Assembly: GCA_017437965.1 (NCBI GenBank)
Contig: JAFRWN010000073.1
Coordinates: forward strand, 1-48,115
Source: Lachnospiraceae bacterium
GTDB lineage: Bacteria > Bacillota > Clostridia > Lachnospirales > Lachnospiraceae
Direction of reading: 5' to 3'
DNA length: 48,115 nucleotides
Shown here: positions 32,632-41,348 of the stretch, in pieces
Position numbering within the stretch: position 1 is the first letter of the stretch
How the letters are laid out: each line of letters starts with the position of its first letter
The notes under the pieces: model-generated
What the model was told of the DNA's origin: nothing
What the model saw: only the letters and a program-made list of their open reading frames with translations
Database searches by the model: none
Program-made: the position numbers and the translations under genes

Positions 32632-33359
32632 TTATCGCTCTCCTCAGCATCACTGCTTTCATCAGCTTCGCCCAAAGCCATTACAAGATTATCGATCTCA
32701 TACCACTTTTCTTCTTCAACACCATAGGTCTTGCCGTCGATTACGATTTCAATATCCTTTTCAACTTCTTCCTCGTACTCTCTGTCATCAAAGTTATCCT
32801 TAAGGATATCAAGGAGAGCCTCAAGATATGTGCTTACCATTTCATTGTAATCATCCTCTGAAAAATCTGCTATTTTTTCTTCGGTATATTCCTCACCAAA
32901 CTTGGTGTAATAGTCTTTAACTTCTTCAACTACCTTATCGGTAAAGATGTTCATCGGAGAAACATGGATGGTAACATACCACTTCTTGTCCTTCTTTGTT
33001 CCTTTATCAACCGTATACTTAACTTCATTTACTGCTTTCTTTGTGAATTCGGTATACTTATCAACTACTTCGGTAGGAAGAACTGTATAGTCATCAAAGC
33101 CAAAAGTATAAAGTATGCTGCGTACATAATAAAGCATGCAGTCATCATAATTCTTCTGTGCAGCAGTCTTATCGGCATCGCATACTGACATATATGCATT
33201 GGTATCGCCCTTATAGGAGCCGTCCATCAGTCCCTTGACATACTTCTGATACTTCTTTCCGTCAGTGTCTGTTCCGTTGAGTTTATCTGTCAAACCACAA
33301 GCGCAGAGAAGCGAAAGCACAAGGATCATACTGATAAACATGGTTGCTAATTTTTTCAT
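32628..33359 (-). CDS. Unknown lipoprotein
   Basis: 243 residues. Signal peptide with lipobox LLCAC (Cys21), so it is anchored on the outer face of the membrane. The mature part is acidic and rich in Asp, Glu, Lys and Tyr, resembling small Lachnospiraceae lipoproteins of the DUF5105-like kind, but I cannot assign a family. Its stop overlaps the start of the alpha/beta hydrolase gene. The two would be co-transcribed from the promoter at 33400-33428. Possibly helps the hydrolase reach its substrate (inference). Confidence 0.82.
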   Translation of the reverse strand: MKKLATMFISMILVLSLLCACGLTDKLNGTDTDGKKYQKYVKGLMDGSYKGDTNAYMSVCDADKTAAQKNYDDCMLYYVRSILYTFGFDDYTVLPTEVVDKYTEFTKKAVNEVKYTVDKGTKKDKKWYVTIHVSPMNIFTDKVVEEVKDYYTKFGEEYTEEKIADFSEDDYNEMVSTYLEALLDILKDNFDDREYEEEVEKDIEIVIDGKTYGVEEEKWYEIDNLVMALGEADESSDAEESDN

Positions 33360-33399
33360 TTTTTACCTCCATCAAGGGTTTCTAAATTTTTGCTTTTCT

Positions 33400-33428
33400 A
33401 TTATATAGTATAGACTGCTTTTTTTCAA
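33400..33428 (-). promoter_or_regulatory. Promoter of the lipoprotein/hydrolase operon
   Basis: Minus-strand TTGAAA (33423-33428) and TATAAT (33400-33405), spacer 17, about 40 bases before the ATG at 33359. Confidence 0.8.
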
Positions 33429-33435
33429 GGAATTT

Positions 33436-33738
33436 TTAAAGCAGAAAAAGCTCGGCCACAAAAACTGCCGCGCACGCCGATATCGCAACGGTGAAAAGGT
33501 CGCCGCGTATCCATGCGACTATGACTGCGACTGCAAGTGCGATGATTCCCGAAACTATGCTTCCGGTTGCATAAATGATCGCCGGAAAGGTCATCACCGA
33601 CAAAGTCACATAGGGCACATAATAAAGGAAGGATTTTATGAAACGGTTTTTTATCGGGCCGCGAAGCAGCATAAAAGGCAGAAGCCTTACCATGTAAACC
33701 GTTGCTATCATTATACAGAGGGATGCATATATACTCAT
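33436..33738 (-). CDS. azlD: Branched-chain amino acid exporter small subunit
   Basis: 100 residues with four hydrophobic segments, and the motif MVRLLPFMLLRGPIKNRFIKSFLYYVPY typical of AzlD, partly shown here in shorter form (MVRLLPFML). AzlD pairs with AzlC to export branched-chain amino acids or analogues across the cytoplasmic membrane. Its start overlaps the azlC stop by four bases (ATGA), so the pair is coupled. It lies next to ilvD and the ilvBNC operon, which agrees with a role in relieving amino acid excess. Confidence 0.9.
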   Translation of the reverse strand: MSIYASLCIMIATVYMVRLLPFMLLRGPIKNRFIKSFLYYVPYVTLSVMTFPAIIYATGSIVSGIIALAVAVIVAWIRGDLFTVAISACAAVFVAELFLL

Positions 33739-34484
33739 GACTCACCCTCCTCGTCTATTGGCCTGACGATTGCCGCAATGGCGGAGATCGCCACCGTAAG
33801 AATTATCACCCTGAAGCCTTCGGAAAGATTTTTGACATATGGCAGCACCGTTGTAAGCCAGGAAGTAAGCATCGAAACGATTATCAGCCCGGCCATGAAC
33901 ATGCTCTTTCTCGCAGAGGGTATCACTATCGCAAGGAACATGCCGTAGAGTGCCACGTTCATCGCATTCGAAGCGCGCACGGGCAGGATGTTTCCGACCA
34001 CTATTCCAAGCACTGTGCCAAGGCTCCAGCCAAAAATCGACACGATTCCCGCGCACCAGGTATAGACAGGCTGAAGTCTTCCGGGAACAGCCGCGGAAAT
34101 TCCGAAGAGCTCGTCGGTCACGCACTGGGCAAGCAGAAATCTTTTCCATAACGGTTCCTTCGGATCAAGCTTCTGGGTCAGCGAGCAGCTCATCAGAAAA
34201 TACCGGAGGTTGATGATAAGCGTTGTAGTTATCATCTCAAGCACTCCGGCTGCGGAACCGATAAGAAGCACTGCGGCATATTCCCCTGCGGAGGCCACCA
34301 TGCCTGTGGACATAAGAAGGCCCTGCACGGCACTGATGCTTACATTTTTTGCTGCAATGCCGATTGTAAAGCCGACCGCAAGATAGCCTAAAGCGATCGG
34401 GATACCGTCACGGAAGCCCCGCACCGCCCATGCTTTTCTATTTTCATAAGAAGGGTATTTTACCCCGGAAATGTTTTCGCTCAT
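33735..34484 (-). CDS. azlC: Branched-chain amino acid exporter large subunit
   Basis: 249 residues, five to eight hydrophobic segments. AzlC signature GFRDGIPIALGYLAVGFTIGIAA near the N terminus (about 23-45) and QCVTDELFG. Together with AzlD it forms an export permease for branched-chain amino acids. No ribosome binding site is visible upstream, and a promoter at 34496-34524 puts the transcript start about five bases before the ATG, so it may be translated as a nearly leaderless message. Confidence 0.92.
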   Translation of the reverse strand: MSENISGVKYPSYENRKAWAVRGFRDGIPIALGYLAVGFTIGIAAKNVSISAVQGLLMSTGMVASAGEYAAVLLIGSAAGVLEMITTTLIINLRYFLMSCSLTQKLDPKEPLWKRFLLAQCVTDELFGISAAVPGRLQPVYTWCAGIVSIFGWSLGTVLGIVVGNILPVRASNAMNVALYGMFLAIVIPSARKSMFMAGLIIVSMLTSWLTTVLPYVKNLSEGFRVIILTVAISAIAAIVRPIDEEGES

Positions 34485-34495
34485 AACAATTCAAC

Positions 34496-34524
34496 AGTAT
34501 AACATTTTTCCGATGACAATTCAA
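34496..34524 (-). promoter_or_regulatory. Promoter of azlCD with flanking direct repeats
   Basis: Minus-strand TTGAAT (34519-34524) and TATACT (34496-34501), spacer 17. GTTGAATTGT occurs twice, at 34486-34495 and 34516-34525, exactly 30 bases apart, one copy covering the -35 box and one covering the transcript start. Confidence 0.7.
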
Positions 34525-34528
34525 CCGG

Positions 34529-34567
34529 AAAATAAAAAGACTGCCGGAGCAAAATGCCCAGGCAGTC
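34529..34567 (-). terminator. Rho-independent terminator of ilvD
   Basis: GACTGCC (34539-34545) pairs with GGCAGTC (34561-34567), with partial inner pairing, followed on the minus strand by TTTTTATTTT. Confidence 0.88.
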
Positions 34568-34585
34568 CGGATTTCATATTTTTTA

Positions 34586-36244
34586 TTACTTGTTTACGAT
34601 TGCGCCTTCGGCACCGCTTGAAACCATAGCGGCATAACGCTTAAGATAGCCTGAAAGCTCCTTGGTCTTCGGAACGAATTCCTTCATTCTTCTGTCGATC
34701 TCAGCCTGGTCAACCTTGAGTTCAAGCTTGTTGGCAGGAATATCGATTGAAATGATATCTCCATCCTTTACGATTCCGATCATACCGCCGTTTGCAGCCT
34801 CAGGGCTTACATGACCTACGCATGCTCCTCTTGTTGCACCTGAGAAACGTCCGTCCGTGATCAGTGCTACGCTTGAGCCAAGTCCACGTCCCATAATTGC
34901 GGAGGTAGGATTCAGCATTTCTCTCATGCCGGGGCCTCCCTTAGGTCCTTCATAGCGGATAACTACAACGTCGCCTGCCACGATCTTTCCTGCGTCTATT
35001 GCTGCCTGAGCCTCTTCCTCGGAATCGAATACTTTTGCGGGGCCTTCATGCACAAGCATCTCGGGCAGAACTGCCGAACGCTTTACAACACCGCCGTCGG
35101 GTGCAAGGTTTCCGCGGAGAACTGCGATACCGCCTGTTGTCGAGTAAGGATTGTCGATAGGTCTGATAACTTCAGGATCCTTGTTTACGCAGCCCTTTAT
35201 GTTCTCGCCTACAGTCTTTCCTGTGCAGGTCATTACATCGGTCTCTATAAGGTTCTTCTTTGAAAGCTCGTTCATTACGGCATATACGCCGCCTGCCTCG
35301 TCAAGATCCTCCATGTAGGTACGTCCTGCAGGAGCAAGATGGCAAAGGTTAGGAGTCTTCTCGGAGATTCCGTTTGCAATGTCAAGGTTAAGCTTGATGC
35401 CACACTCATTTGCGATTGCGGGAAGGTGAAGCATCGAGTTGGTCGAGCAGCCGAGTGCCATATCAACAGTCAAAGCATTCTTGAAAGCCTTCTCTGTCAT
35501 TATGTCACGAGGCCTGATGTTTTTCTTTAAGAGTTCCATTACCTGCATGCCGGCATGCTTTGCAAGCTCAAGTCTTGCAGAGTAAACAGCAGGGATGGTT
35601 CCGTTTCCGCGAAGTCCCATGCCGAGTACTTCAGTCAGGCAGTTCATTGAGTTTGCTGTGTACATACCCGAGCATGAACCACAGGTAGGACAGGTCTTGC
35701 ACTCATATTCAAGAAGCTCCTCGTCGGAAAGCTTTCCTGCATTGTATGAGCCTACTGCCTCGAACATGCTTGAAAGTGAAGTCTTCTTTCCTTTTACGTG
35801 ACCTGCAAGCATCGGGCCGCCCGAAACAAATATGGTCGGAACATTTACTCTTGCAGCTGCCATTAAAAGTCCGGGAACGTTCTTATCGCAGTTGGGAATC
35901 ATTACAAGTGCGTCGAAACCATGTGCAATTGCCATTGCTTCGGTAGAATCTGCAATCAGGTCTCTTGTAACGAGGGAATATTTCATTCCGACATGACCCA
36001 TTGCGATACCGTCGCAGACTGCGATCGCAGGGAAAACTATCGGCATTCCGCCTGCCATTGCAACGCCCATTTTAACTGCTTCAACTATCTTGTCGATGTT
36101 CATATGGCCGGGAACGATCTCGTTGTAGGAGCTTACGATACCTACGAGCGGTTTTGCAATCTCCTCGTTAGTCCAGCCTAGTGCATGATATAAGGAACGA
36201 TGGGGCGCATTGATGGCACCCTTAGTCAGATTTTCGCTGTACAT
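34586..36244 (-). CDS. ilvD: Dihydroxy-acid dehydratase
   Basis: 552 residues, standard length. The iron-sulfur ligand cysteines are in [10 protein letters not shown] and [10 protein letters not shown], and the catalytic region [19 protein letters not shown] is intact. It dehydrates 2,3-dihydroxyisovalerate and 2,3-dihydroxymethylvalerate in the last common step of valine and isoleucine synthesis, in the cytosol. It is split from the ilvBNC operon by the toxin-antitoxin pair. It has its own promoter at 36289-36317 and a terminator at 34529-34567. Confidence 0.97.
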   Translation of the reverse strand: MYSENLTKGAINAPHRSLYHALGWTNEEIAKPLVGIVSSYNEIVPGHMNIDKIVEAVKMGVAMAGGMPIVFPAIAVCDGIAMGHVGMKYSLVTRDLIADSTEAMAIAHGFDALVMIPNCDKNVPGLLMAAARVNVPTIFVSGGPMLAGHVKGKKTSLSSMFEAVGSYNAGKLSDEELLEYECKTCPTCGSCSGMYTANSMNCLTEVLGMGLRGNGTIPAVYSARLELAKHAGMQVMELLKKNIRPRDIMTEKAFKNALTVDMALGCSTNSMLHLPAIANECGIKLNLDIANGISEKTPNLCHLAPAGRTYMEDLDEAGGVYAVMNELSKKNLIETDVMTCTGKTVGENIKGCVNKDPEVIRPIDNPYSTTGGIAVLRGNLAPDGGVVKRSAVLPEMLVHEGPAKVFDSEEEAQAAIDAGKIVAGDVVVIRYEGPKGGPGMREMLNPTSAIMGRGLGSSVALITDGRFSGATRGACVGHVSPEAANGGMIGIVKDGDIISIDIPANKLELKVDQAEIDRRMKEFVPKTKELSGYLKRYAAMVSSGAEGAIVNK

Positions 36245-36288
36245 ATGTCCTTCTTTCCGGGCCGCAGCCCATAAAAATATTTAAGGCT

Positions 36289-36317
36289 ATTTTACAGCAA
36301 ATGACAGGAAAAGGCAA
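36289..36317 (-). promoter_or_regulatory. Promoter of ilvD
   Basis: Minus-strand TTGCCT (36312-36317) and TAAAAT (36289-36294), spacer 17; the -35 box touches the foot of the hairpin at 36316-36348. Confidence 0.6.
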
Positions 36318-36348
36318 GGGGGATTTTCATTTGACAAAAATCCCCCTT
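36316..36348 (-). terminator. Terminator-like 12-bp hairpin after the toxin gene
   Basis: AAGGGGGATTTT pairs with AAAATCCCCCTT across a 9-base loop, four bases past the toxin stop codon. The tail GCCTTTTCC is only moderately T-rich. Confidence 0.65.
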
Positions 36349-36352
36349 AGAG

Positions 36353-36667
36353 TTAAATCATCTTGTTTTCATAATCTTCCAGAAAATGAAATATGTTGTC
36401 AACTATAACCATACCATCGACTATTCTATATAGCATGAAATAATCATGACGACGATAATTAATCCGTCTGTATCCGAGTTTATTCAAACGAGGGTTTGTG
36501 CATAGTTGTATGCTGGAAGCCACTTTAGAAAGAATATCTTTTGTTTCCTCGAAATCATTAGCGACATTTCTTGCGGCCTGGATATTCAGTTTAACATCTA
36601 TAAGATATTTTATATGTCGTTCAAAATCATTTTCAGCATCTTCTGTTAAGGCCACTTTATAATCCAT
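36353..36667 (-). CDS. RelE/ParE-family toxin
   Basis: 104 residues. The C-terminal half YRRINYRRHDYFMLYRIVDG and following VDNIFHFLEDYE are typical of the RelE/ParE toxin fold, which is either a ribosome-dependent mRNA interferase or a gyrase inhibitor. The start overlaps the antitoxin stop by 11 bases. The pair is more AT-rich than its neighbours and interrupts the branched-chain block, so acquisition by transfer is likely. The exact target (ribosome or gyrase) cannot be told. Confidence 0.88.
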   Translation of the reverse strand: MDYKVALTEDAENDFERHIKYLIDVKLNIQAARNVANDFEETKDILSKVASSIQLCTNPRLNKLGYRRINYRRHDYFMLYRIVDGMVIVDNIFHFLEDYENKMI

Positions 36668-36950
36668 ATTTAGCCCTCACGTCTGATAAAACGGCATCTG
36701 CTTCTCTATACCGTCCTTCTTCTGCATGCATTCTTGCAGTTGCAAGCCTTGATAACATATCTTCTTCTGTCAGTGGTTGATATGGATCTTTTGTTTTTTT
36801 CTTTATTTCAAAAGGAAAACCATTATAATCAACAGCCTGAGTCAAAAAAATCCGTATAGCAGATGTAGTGTCCGTGCCTAATTCTTTAAAAAGCATATCT
36901 GATTTCATTTTTAATTCTTCGTCAACTCTGACTTGTATTGTAGTAGACAT
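36657..36950 (-). CDS. RelB/DinJ-family antitoxin
   Basis: 97 residues. The N-terminal ribbon-helix-helix MSTTIQVRVDEELKMKSDML with GTDTTSAIRIFLTQAV places it in the RelB/DinJ group. It neutralises the toxin encoded next and represses the operon through its DNA-binding domain. The ATG at 36950 follows GGAGG by seven bases; an ATG six bases upstream is too close. Four ATTGYAA copies upstream (36997-37041) are candidate operator half-sites. Confidence 0.9.
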   Translation of the reverse strand: MSTTIQVRVDEELKMKSDMLFKELGTDTTSAIRIFLTQAVDYNGFPFEIKKKTKDPYQPLTEEDMLSRLATARMHAEEGRYREADAVLSDVRAKYGL

Positions 36951-36968
36951 AAACATACCTCCTTCGTG

Positions 36969-37041
36969 AAGCAATCAAAGTAAATTGCTTTATATTATTG
37001 CAATCATATTGCAACAGCACTATATTGTAATATTATTGTAA
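36969..37041 (-). promoter_or_regulatory. Candidate toxin-antitoxin operator: ATTGYAA array and inverted repeat
   Basis: ATTGCAA occurs at 36997-37003 and 37008-37014; ATTGTAA at 37024-37030 and 37035-37041. Each pair repeats at exactly 11 bases and the pairs are 16 apart. An inverted repeat AAGCAAT/ATTGCTT (36969-36975 and 36984-36990) lies between the array and the antitoxin ribosome binding site. Confidence 0.6.
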
Positions 37042-37131
37042 TGCATCGTCACGTTTTTGTCAAACAAAAAAACCATCGTACGTTAAAACAAGTCTCCCCA
37101 AAAAAAGTTTCCTGACGTGAAAGACAAAGCC

Positions 37132-37160
37132 GCCCCGGAAAATCTTCGATTTCCCGGGGC
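37132..37160. repeat. GC-rich hairpin upstream of the toxin-antitoxin genes
   Basis: GCCCCGG-A-AAAT pairs with ATTT-C-CCGGGGC around a CTTCG loop, giving an 11-bp stem plus one mismatch. It lies between the TA operator and the ilvC 3' element and has no T-tract, so it is not an ordinary terminator. Confidence 0.6.
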
Positions 37161-37173
37161 GCGCGGGACGTAA

Positions 37174-37310
37174 GCGAACATTCACGCCTCTCAAAAAATA
37201 CTGTGTATTTTTTGAGCACGCGCATAGCGCGGCGAAAAGCTAAAAAGGGCACCTGCCAAGAATAAATTCTTGCATGTGCCCTTTTCACCTTTTCTGGCTT
37301 GAATGTTCGC
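37174..37310 (-). repeat. 137-bp structured element with terminal inverted repeats after ilvC
   Basis: GCGAACATTCACGCC (37174-37188) and GGCTTGAATGTTCGC (37296-37310) are inverted repeats with one mismatch. They enclose a hairpin CTCAAAAAATA/TATTTTTTGAG (37190-37216), a short CGCGC-AT-AGCGCG palindrome and the ilvC terminator. The right arm ends one base from the ilvC stop codon. The whole 36975-37311 gap holds this element, the hairpin at 37132-37160 and the TA operator. Confidence 0.7.
37242..37285 (-). terminator. Rho-independent terminator of ilvBNC
   Basis: GGGCAC/GTGCCC with TGC/GCA and AAGAA/TTCTT inner pairs, 4-base loop, followed on the minus strand by TTTTT. It lies inside the inverted-repeat element at 37174-37310. 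Confidence 0.9.
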
Positions 37311-37311
37311 G

Positions 37312-38409
<1,098 letters not shown>

Positions 38410-38904
38410 CTATACATTCAGCACGTCGTCCGCACCTCTTGAAAGAGCCGAAACACCGGTACGGCACATTTCAAGAATTCCATAGGGCTTCACAACCTCG
38501 ATAAAAGCATCGATCTTATGTGAAGGTCCTGTTGCCTCGATAATGATGTCATCGTTGGTATAGTCGACAATTTTTGTACGGAATACCTCTGAAACAGTCA
38601 TCAGTTCCTGACGCTTTGCCTGGTCATTCTTGAGCTTGATGAGAAGAAGCTCGCGTGATACCGACGATGCATTATCAAGCTCGCGTACCATTTTTACGAC
38701 GGGCATTTTCTCAAGCTGCTTTATTATCTGTTCCTTATCATCCTCACTGCAGAAGCTGATGGTTATTCTCGAAACCTTCGGATCTGCTGTTTCTCCCACA
38801 GTAAGTGTATCGATGTTGAAGCCTTTTCTTCTGAACATTCCTGTTATTCTGTTGAGCACACCGTAACGGTTTTCAACAAGGATTGCTACTACTATCTTAT
38901 CCAT
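38410..38904 (-). CDS. ilvN: Acetolactate synthase small (regulatory) subunit
   Basis: 164 residues, the usual IlvH/IlvN length. An N-terminal ACT domain (VAILVENRYGVLNRITGMFRRKGFNIDTLTVG) senses valine, and a second ACT-like C-terminal domain follows (from about 85). It binds the catalytic subunit encoded 12 bases upstream (38917-40587), stimulating activity and giving feedback inhibition. Operon order ilvB-ilvN-ilvC. Confidence 0.95.
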   Translation of the reverse strand: MDKIVVAILVENRYGVLNRITGMFRRKGFNIDTLTVGETADPKVSRITISFCSEDDKEQIIKQLEKMPVVKMVRELDNASSVSRELLLIKLKNDQAKRQELMTVSEVFRTKIVDYTNDDIIIEATGPSHKIDAFIEVVKPYGILEMCRTGVSALSRGADDVLNV

Positions 38905-38916
38905 GACGTGCCTCCT

Positions 38917-40587
38917 TTAGTTTCCGATCTTGATCTCGGTGATCAGGTCTGTAACGGTTCCGCCTGCGGGTATCATCGGAAGAACACACTCATCCTTACC
39001 GATCATGCACTCAACGATATAAGGTCCTTCCTCCTTGAAAGCCTCATCAAAAGCCGCTTTTGCTTCATCAAGATTCGTGCATCTCTTTCCTTTGCCTCCG
39101 AAGGCTTCGGCAAGCTTCACAAAATCGGTATGACGATCCTTAAGATCTGTGTTCGAATAACGCTTTCCATAGAAAATGGACTGCCACTGTCTAACCATTC
39201 CGAGAACGGTATTGTTTAAAAGAAGGATAACAACGGGTACATGGTTGGTAACCGCAGTTGCCATCTCCGTAAGGCACATTCCGAAGCCGCCGTCACCGGT
39301 AACAAGAACGCTTCTCTCACCCGAACCGTAAGCTGCGCCGATTGCGGCACCGAGACCGAAGCCCATGGTACCGAGACCGCCTGAGGAAATGAACTTCCTG
39401 GGCTTTTCAAACTTGGCATACTGAGCTGCCCACATCTGGTTCTGGCCTACGTCGGTAGCGATGGCTGTACCGGGAGCAAGATAGTTATCCATCAGCTTGA
39501 TGATGTTCTTCGGGCTGAAACGCTTGTCCTCGGGATCCTTCTCGGCTTCCTTCTTTCTGAATTCGGAAACCTTCTCCTCCCACTCGGGATGCTTTGCGGC
39601 GTCAAGGCCTTTGATAAGTCTCTGCAGAACATCGGCAACATCGCCTACAACACCGACATCAACCTTGATGTTCTTGTCAATTTCAGAATTATCGATATCA
39701 ATATGAATCTTCTTTGCATTGGAAAGGAATTTCTTTGTGTTTCCTGTTGCACGGTCCGAGAATCTCGCACCTACGGTTATCAGGCAGTCGCAGTTATACA
39801 TCGAAAGCGTTGCTGCATAATGTCCGTGCATTCCGACCATGCCCAAGAATCTTTCGTTTGCGGTGGGCACTGCGGAAAGTCCCATCATTGTCGAACCGAT
39901 ATATGCATCGATCTTGTCGGCAAGCTCAACGGCCTCATCGCCTGCGCTTGCTGTGATCGCGCCGCCGCCGATAAGTATGTACGGTCTTTCTGCCTTGCCG
40001 ATTATTTCAAGCGCAGCTTTAACCTGCTCATCATCAACCGGCTTATTTTTTTCGGGTTCAACAAATGCTTTCTTTTCATATTCGCAAACGGCATTCTGAA
40101 CATCCTTCGGAATATCAACGAGGACAGGTCCGGGACGTCCCGACTTTGCAAGCCTGAAAGCCTCGCGTATTGTATCCGCAAGCTTATCAACGCTGTTTAC
40201 AAAGAAATTGTGCTTTGTGATCGGCATGGTCACACCGGTGATATCAACCTCCTGGAAAGCATCCTTTCCGATCATTGCCGTTCCGACATTGCCTGTTATC
40301 GCAACAAGAGGTATCGAATCAAGGTATGCGGTTGCGATTCCCGTTACAAGATTTGTCGCTCCGGGACCGGAAGTTGCGATGCAAACGCCTACCCTTCCGG
40401 TAGATCTTGCATAACCGTCCGCCGCATGAGCCGCTCCCTGTTCATGGGCCGTCAGCACATGGGTAAGTTCATCGCTGTGTTTATATATTTCATCATAGAT
40501 ATCGAGAACAGTTCCGCCCGGATATCCGAAGATAACCTTCGCTCCCTGCTCGATAAGTGTTTTAACTACTATTTCTGCTCCACGCAT
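38917..40587 (-). CDS. ilvB: Acetolactate synthase large (catalytic) subunit
   Basis: 556 residues. Catalytic Glu in LTAHEQGAAHAADGYAR, and the thiamin diphosphate/Mg motif GDGGFGMCLTEMATAV...NN, with FAD-binding middle domain. It condenses two pyruvate, or pyruvate and 2-ketobutyrate, at the start of branched-chain amino acid synthesis. The ATG at 40587 follows GGAGG by eight bases; two ATGs upstream lie too close to or inside the binding site. It lies 27 bases after the cytidylate-kinase-like gene. Confidence 0.96.
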   Translation of the reverse strand: MRGAEIVVKTLIEQGAKVIFGYPGGTVLDIYDEIYKHSDELTHVLTAHEQGAAHAADGYARSTGRVGVCIATSGPGATNLVTGIATAYLDSIPLVAITGNVGTAMIGKDAFQEVDITGVTMPITKHNFFVNSVDKLADTIREAFRLAKSGRPGPVLVDIPKDVQNAVCEYEKKAFVEPEKNKPVDDEQVKAALEIIGKAERPYILIGGGAITASAGDEAVELADKIDAYIGSTMMGLSAVPTANERFLGMVGMHGHYAATLSMYNCDCLITVGARFSDRATGNTKKFLSNAKKIHIDIDNSEIDKNIKVDVGVVGDVADVLQRLIKGLDAAKHPEWEEKVSEFRKKEAEKDPEDKRFSPKNIIKLMDNYLAPGTAIATDVGQNQMWAAQYAKFEKPRKFISSGGLGTMGFGLGAAIGAAYGSGERSVLVTGDGGFGMCLTEMATAVTNHVPVVILLLNNTVLGMVRQWQSIFYGKRYSNTDLKDRHTDFVKLAEAFGGKGKRCTNLDEAKAAFDEAFKEEGPYIVECMIGKDECVLPMIPAGGTVTDLITEIKIGN

Positions 40588-40614
40588 TATCATATCCTCC
40601 AAAACGGTATTTCT

Positions 40615-41250
40615 TTATTTCTTATATTTTGCAAGATTTCTGATGTAATCTTCTATGATGCCGGCACAGCCCTCGACTCCGAATCTGGAGCTGTTAAGGC
40701 ACATATCATAGTTTGCGGCGCTGCCCCATTCACCCTCACCGTAGAAATTATAGTAGGATCTTCTTGAACGGTCCATGCGCTTTATCTTCGATTCGGCATC
40801 CTTGCGGCTCAATTTATCACGCTGCGCCACATGGGCGACTCGGTCCTCATACTCCGCAGAGATAAAGACGGACAACAGCCCCGGTTCTCCTTTAAGGATC
40901 TGATCCGCACGTCTTCCGACAATCACACATGAGCCCTGAGAGGCAATGCTCTTTATCGTGTCATACTGAACCTTCTGTATCGTCACATCCATGGGCTGCA
41001 TACCGCCGAAGCCCGACTGAAGCATCAGGCTTTCCGGATTCATATATACCGAATATAAAAAGGAACTGGTTTTCTTTTCATCAAAGCTTGCGAGATAGTT
41101 TCCGGTGAAACCGCTCTTCTTTACCTGCTCCTCAAGTATTTCCTTGTCATAAAAAGGAATGCCGAGCTTTCCGGCCAGCACACGTCCGATTTCCGCACCA
41201 TGGCTTCCGAAGCTTCTGCCTATTGTAATTATCACTTTACGATCTGACAT
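40615..41250 (-). CDS. Cytidylate-kinase-like family protein
   Basis: 211 residues. The P-loop region GRSFGSHGAEIGRVLA differs from the classical GxxGxGK[ST], as in the Pfam cytidylate kinase-like family. The lid region RDKLSRKDAESKIKRMDRSRRSYYNFY is Arg/Lys-rich. The family is widespread in Lachnospiraceae; its substrate is not established. It is first in the operon with ilvBNC, under the promoter at 41303-41331, an unexpected partner for amino acid synthesis. The ATG at 41250 follows GGAGG by seven bases; the longer in-frame version is unsupported. Confidence 0.85.
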   Translation of the reverse strand: MSDRKVIITIGRSFGSHGAEIGRVLAGKLGIPFYDKEILEEQVKKSGFTGNYLASFDEKKTSSFLYSVYMNPESLMLQSGFGGMQPMDVTIQKVQYDTIKSIASQGSCVIVGRRADQILKGEPGLLSVFISAEYEDRVAHVAQRDKLSRKDAESKIKRMDRSRRSYYNFYGEGEWGSAANYDMCLNSSRFGVEGCAGIIEDYIRNLAKYKK

Positions 41251-41302
41251 AGCAATTCCTCCCGGATCATTATATTTATAAGACAAATCGCCTTATCCAT
41301 AT

Positions 41303-41331
41303 ATTATAATACTTTTTTAGGATTTAGTCTA
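41303..41331 (-). promoter_or_regulatory. Promoter of the cytidylate-kinase-like/ilvBNC operon
   Basis: Minus-strand TAGACT (41326-41331) and TATAAT (41303-41308), spacer 17, about 50 bases ahead of the ATG. The leader is too short for a T-box or peptide attenuator. Confidence 0.7.
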
Positions 41332-41348
41332 TAGTGAATTTAGGCTTT

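Noticed and set aside
37049..37288. Minus-strand open frame of 79 codons between ilvC and the antitoxin
   Set aside because: Covers the hairpins and terminator; no ribosome binding site; translation has no family pattern. Explained by structured DNA.
39589..40767. Long plus-strand open frame (392 codons)
   Set aside because: It lies antisense over ilvB, which is a clear gene in standard length; cysteine- and arginine-rich translation and no ribosome binding site. Treated as a shadow frame.
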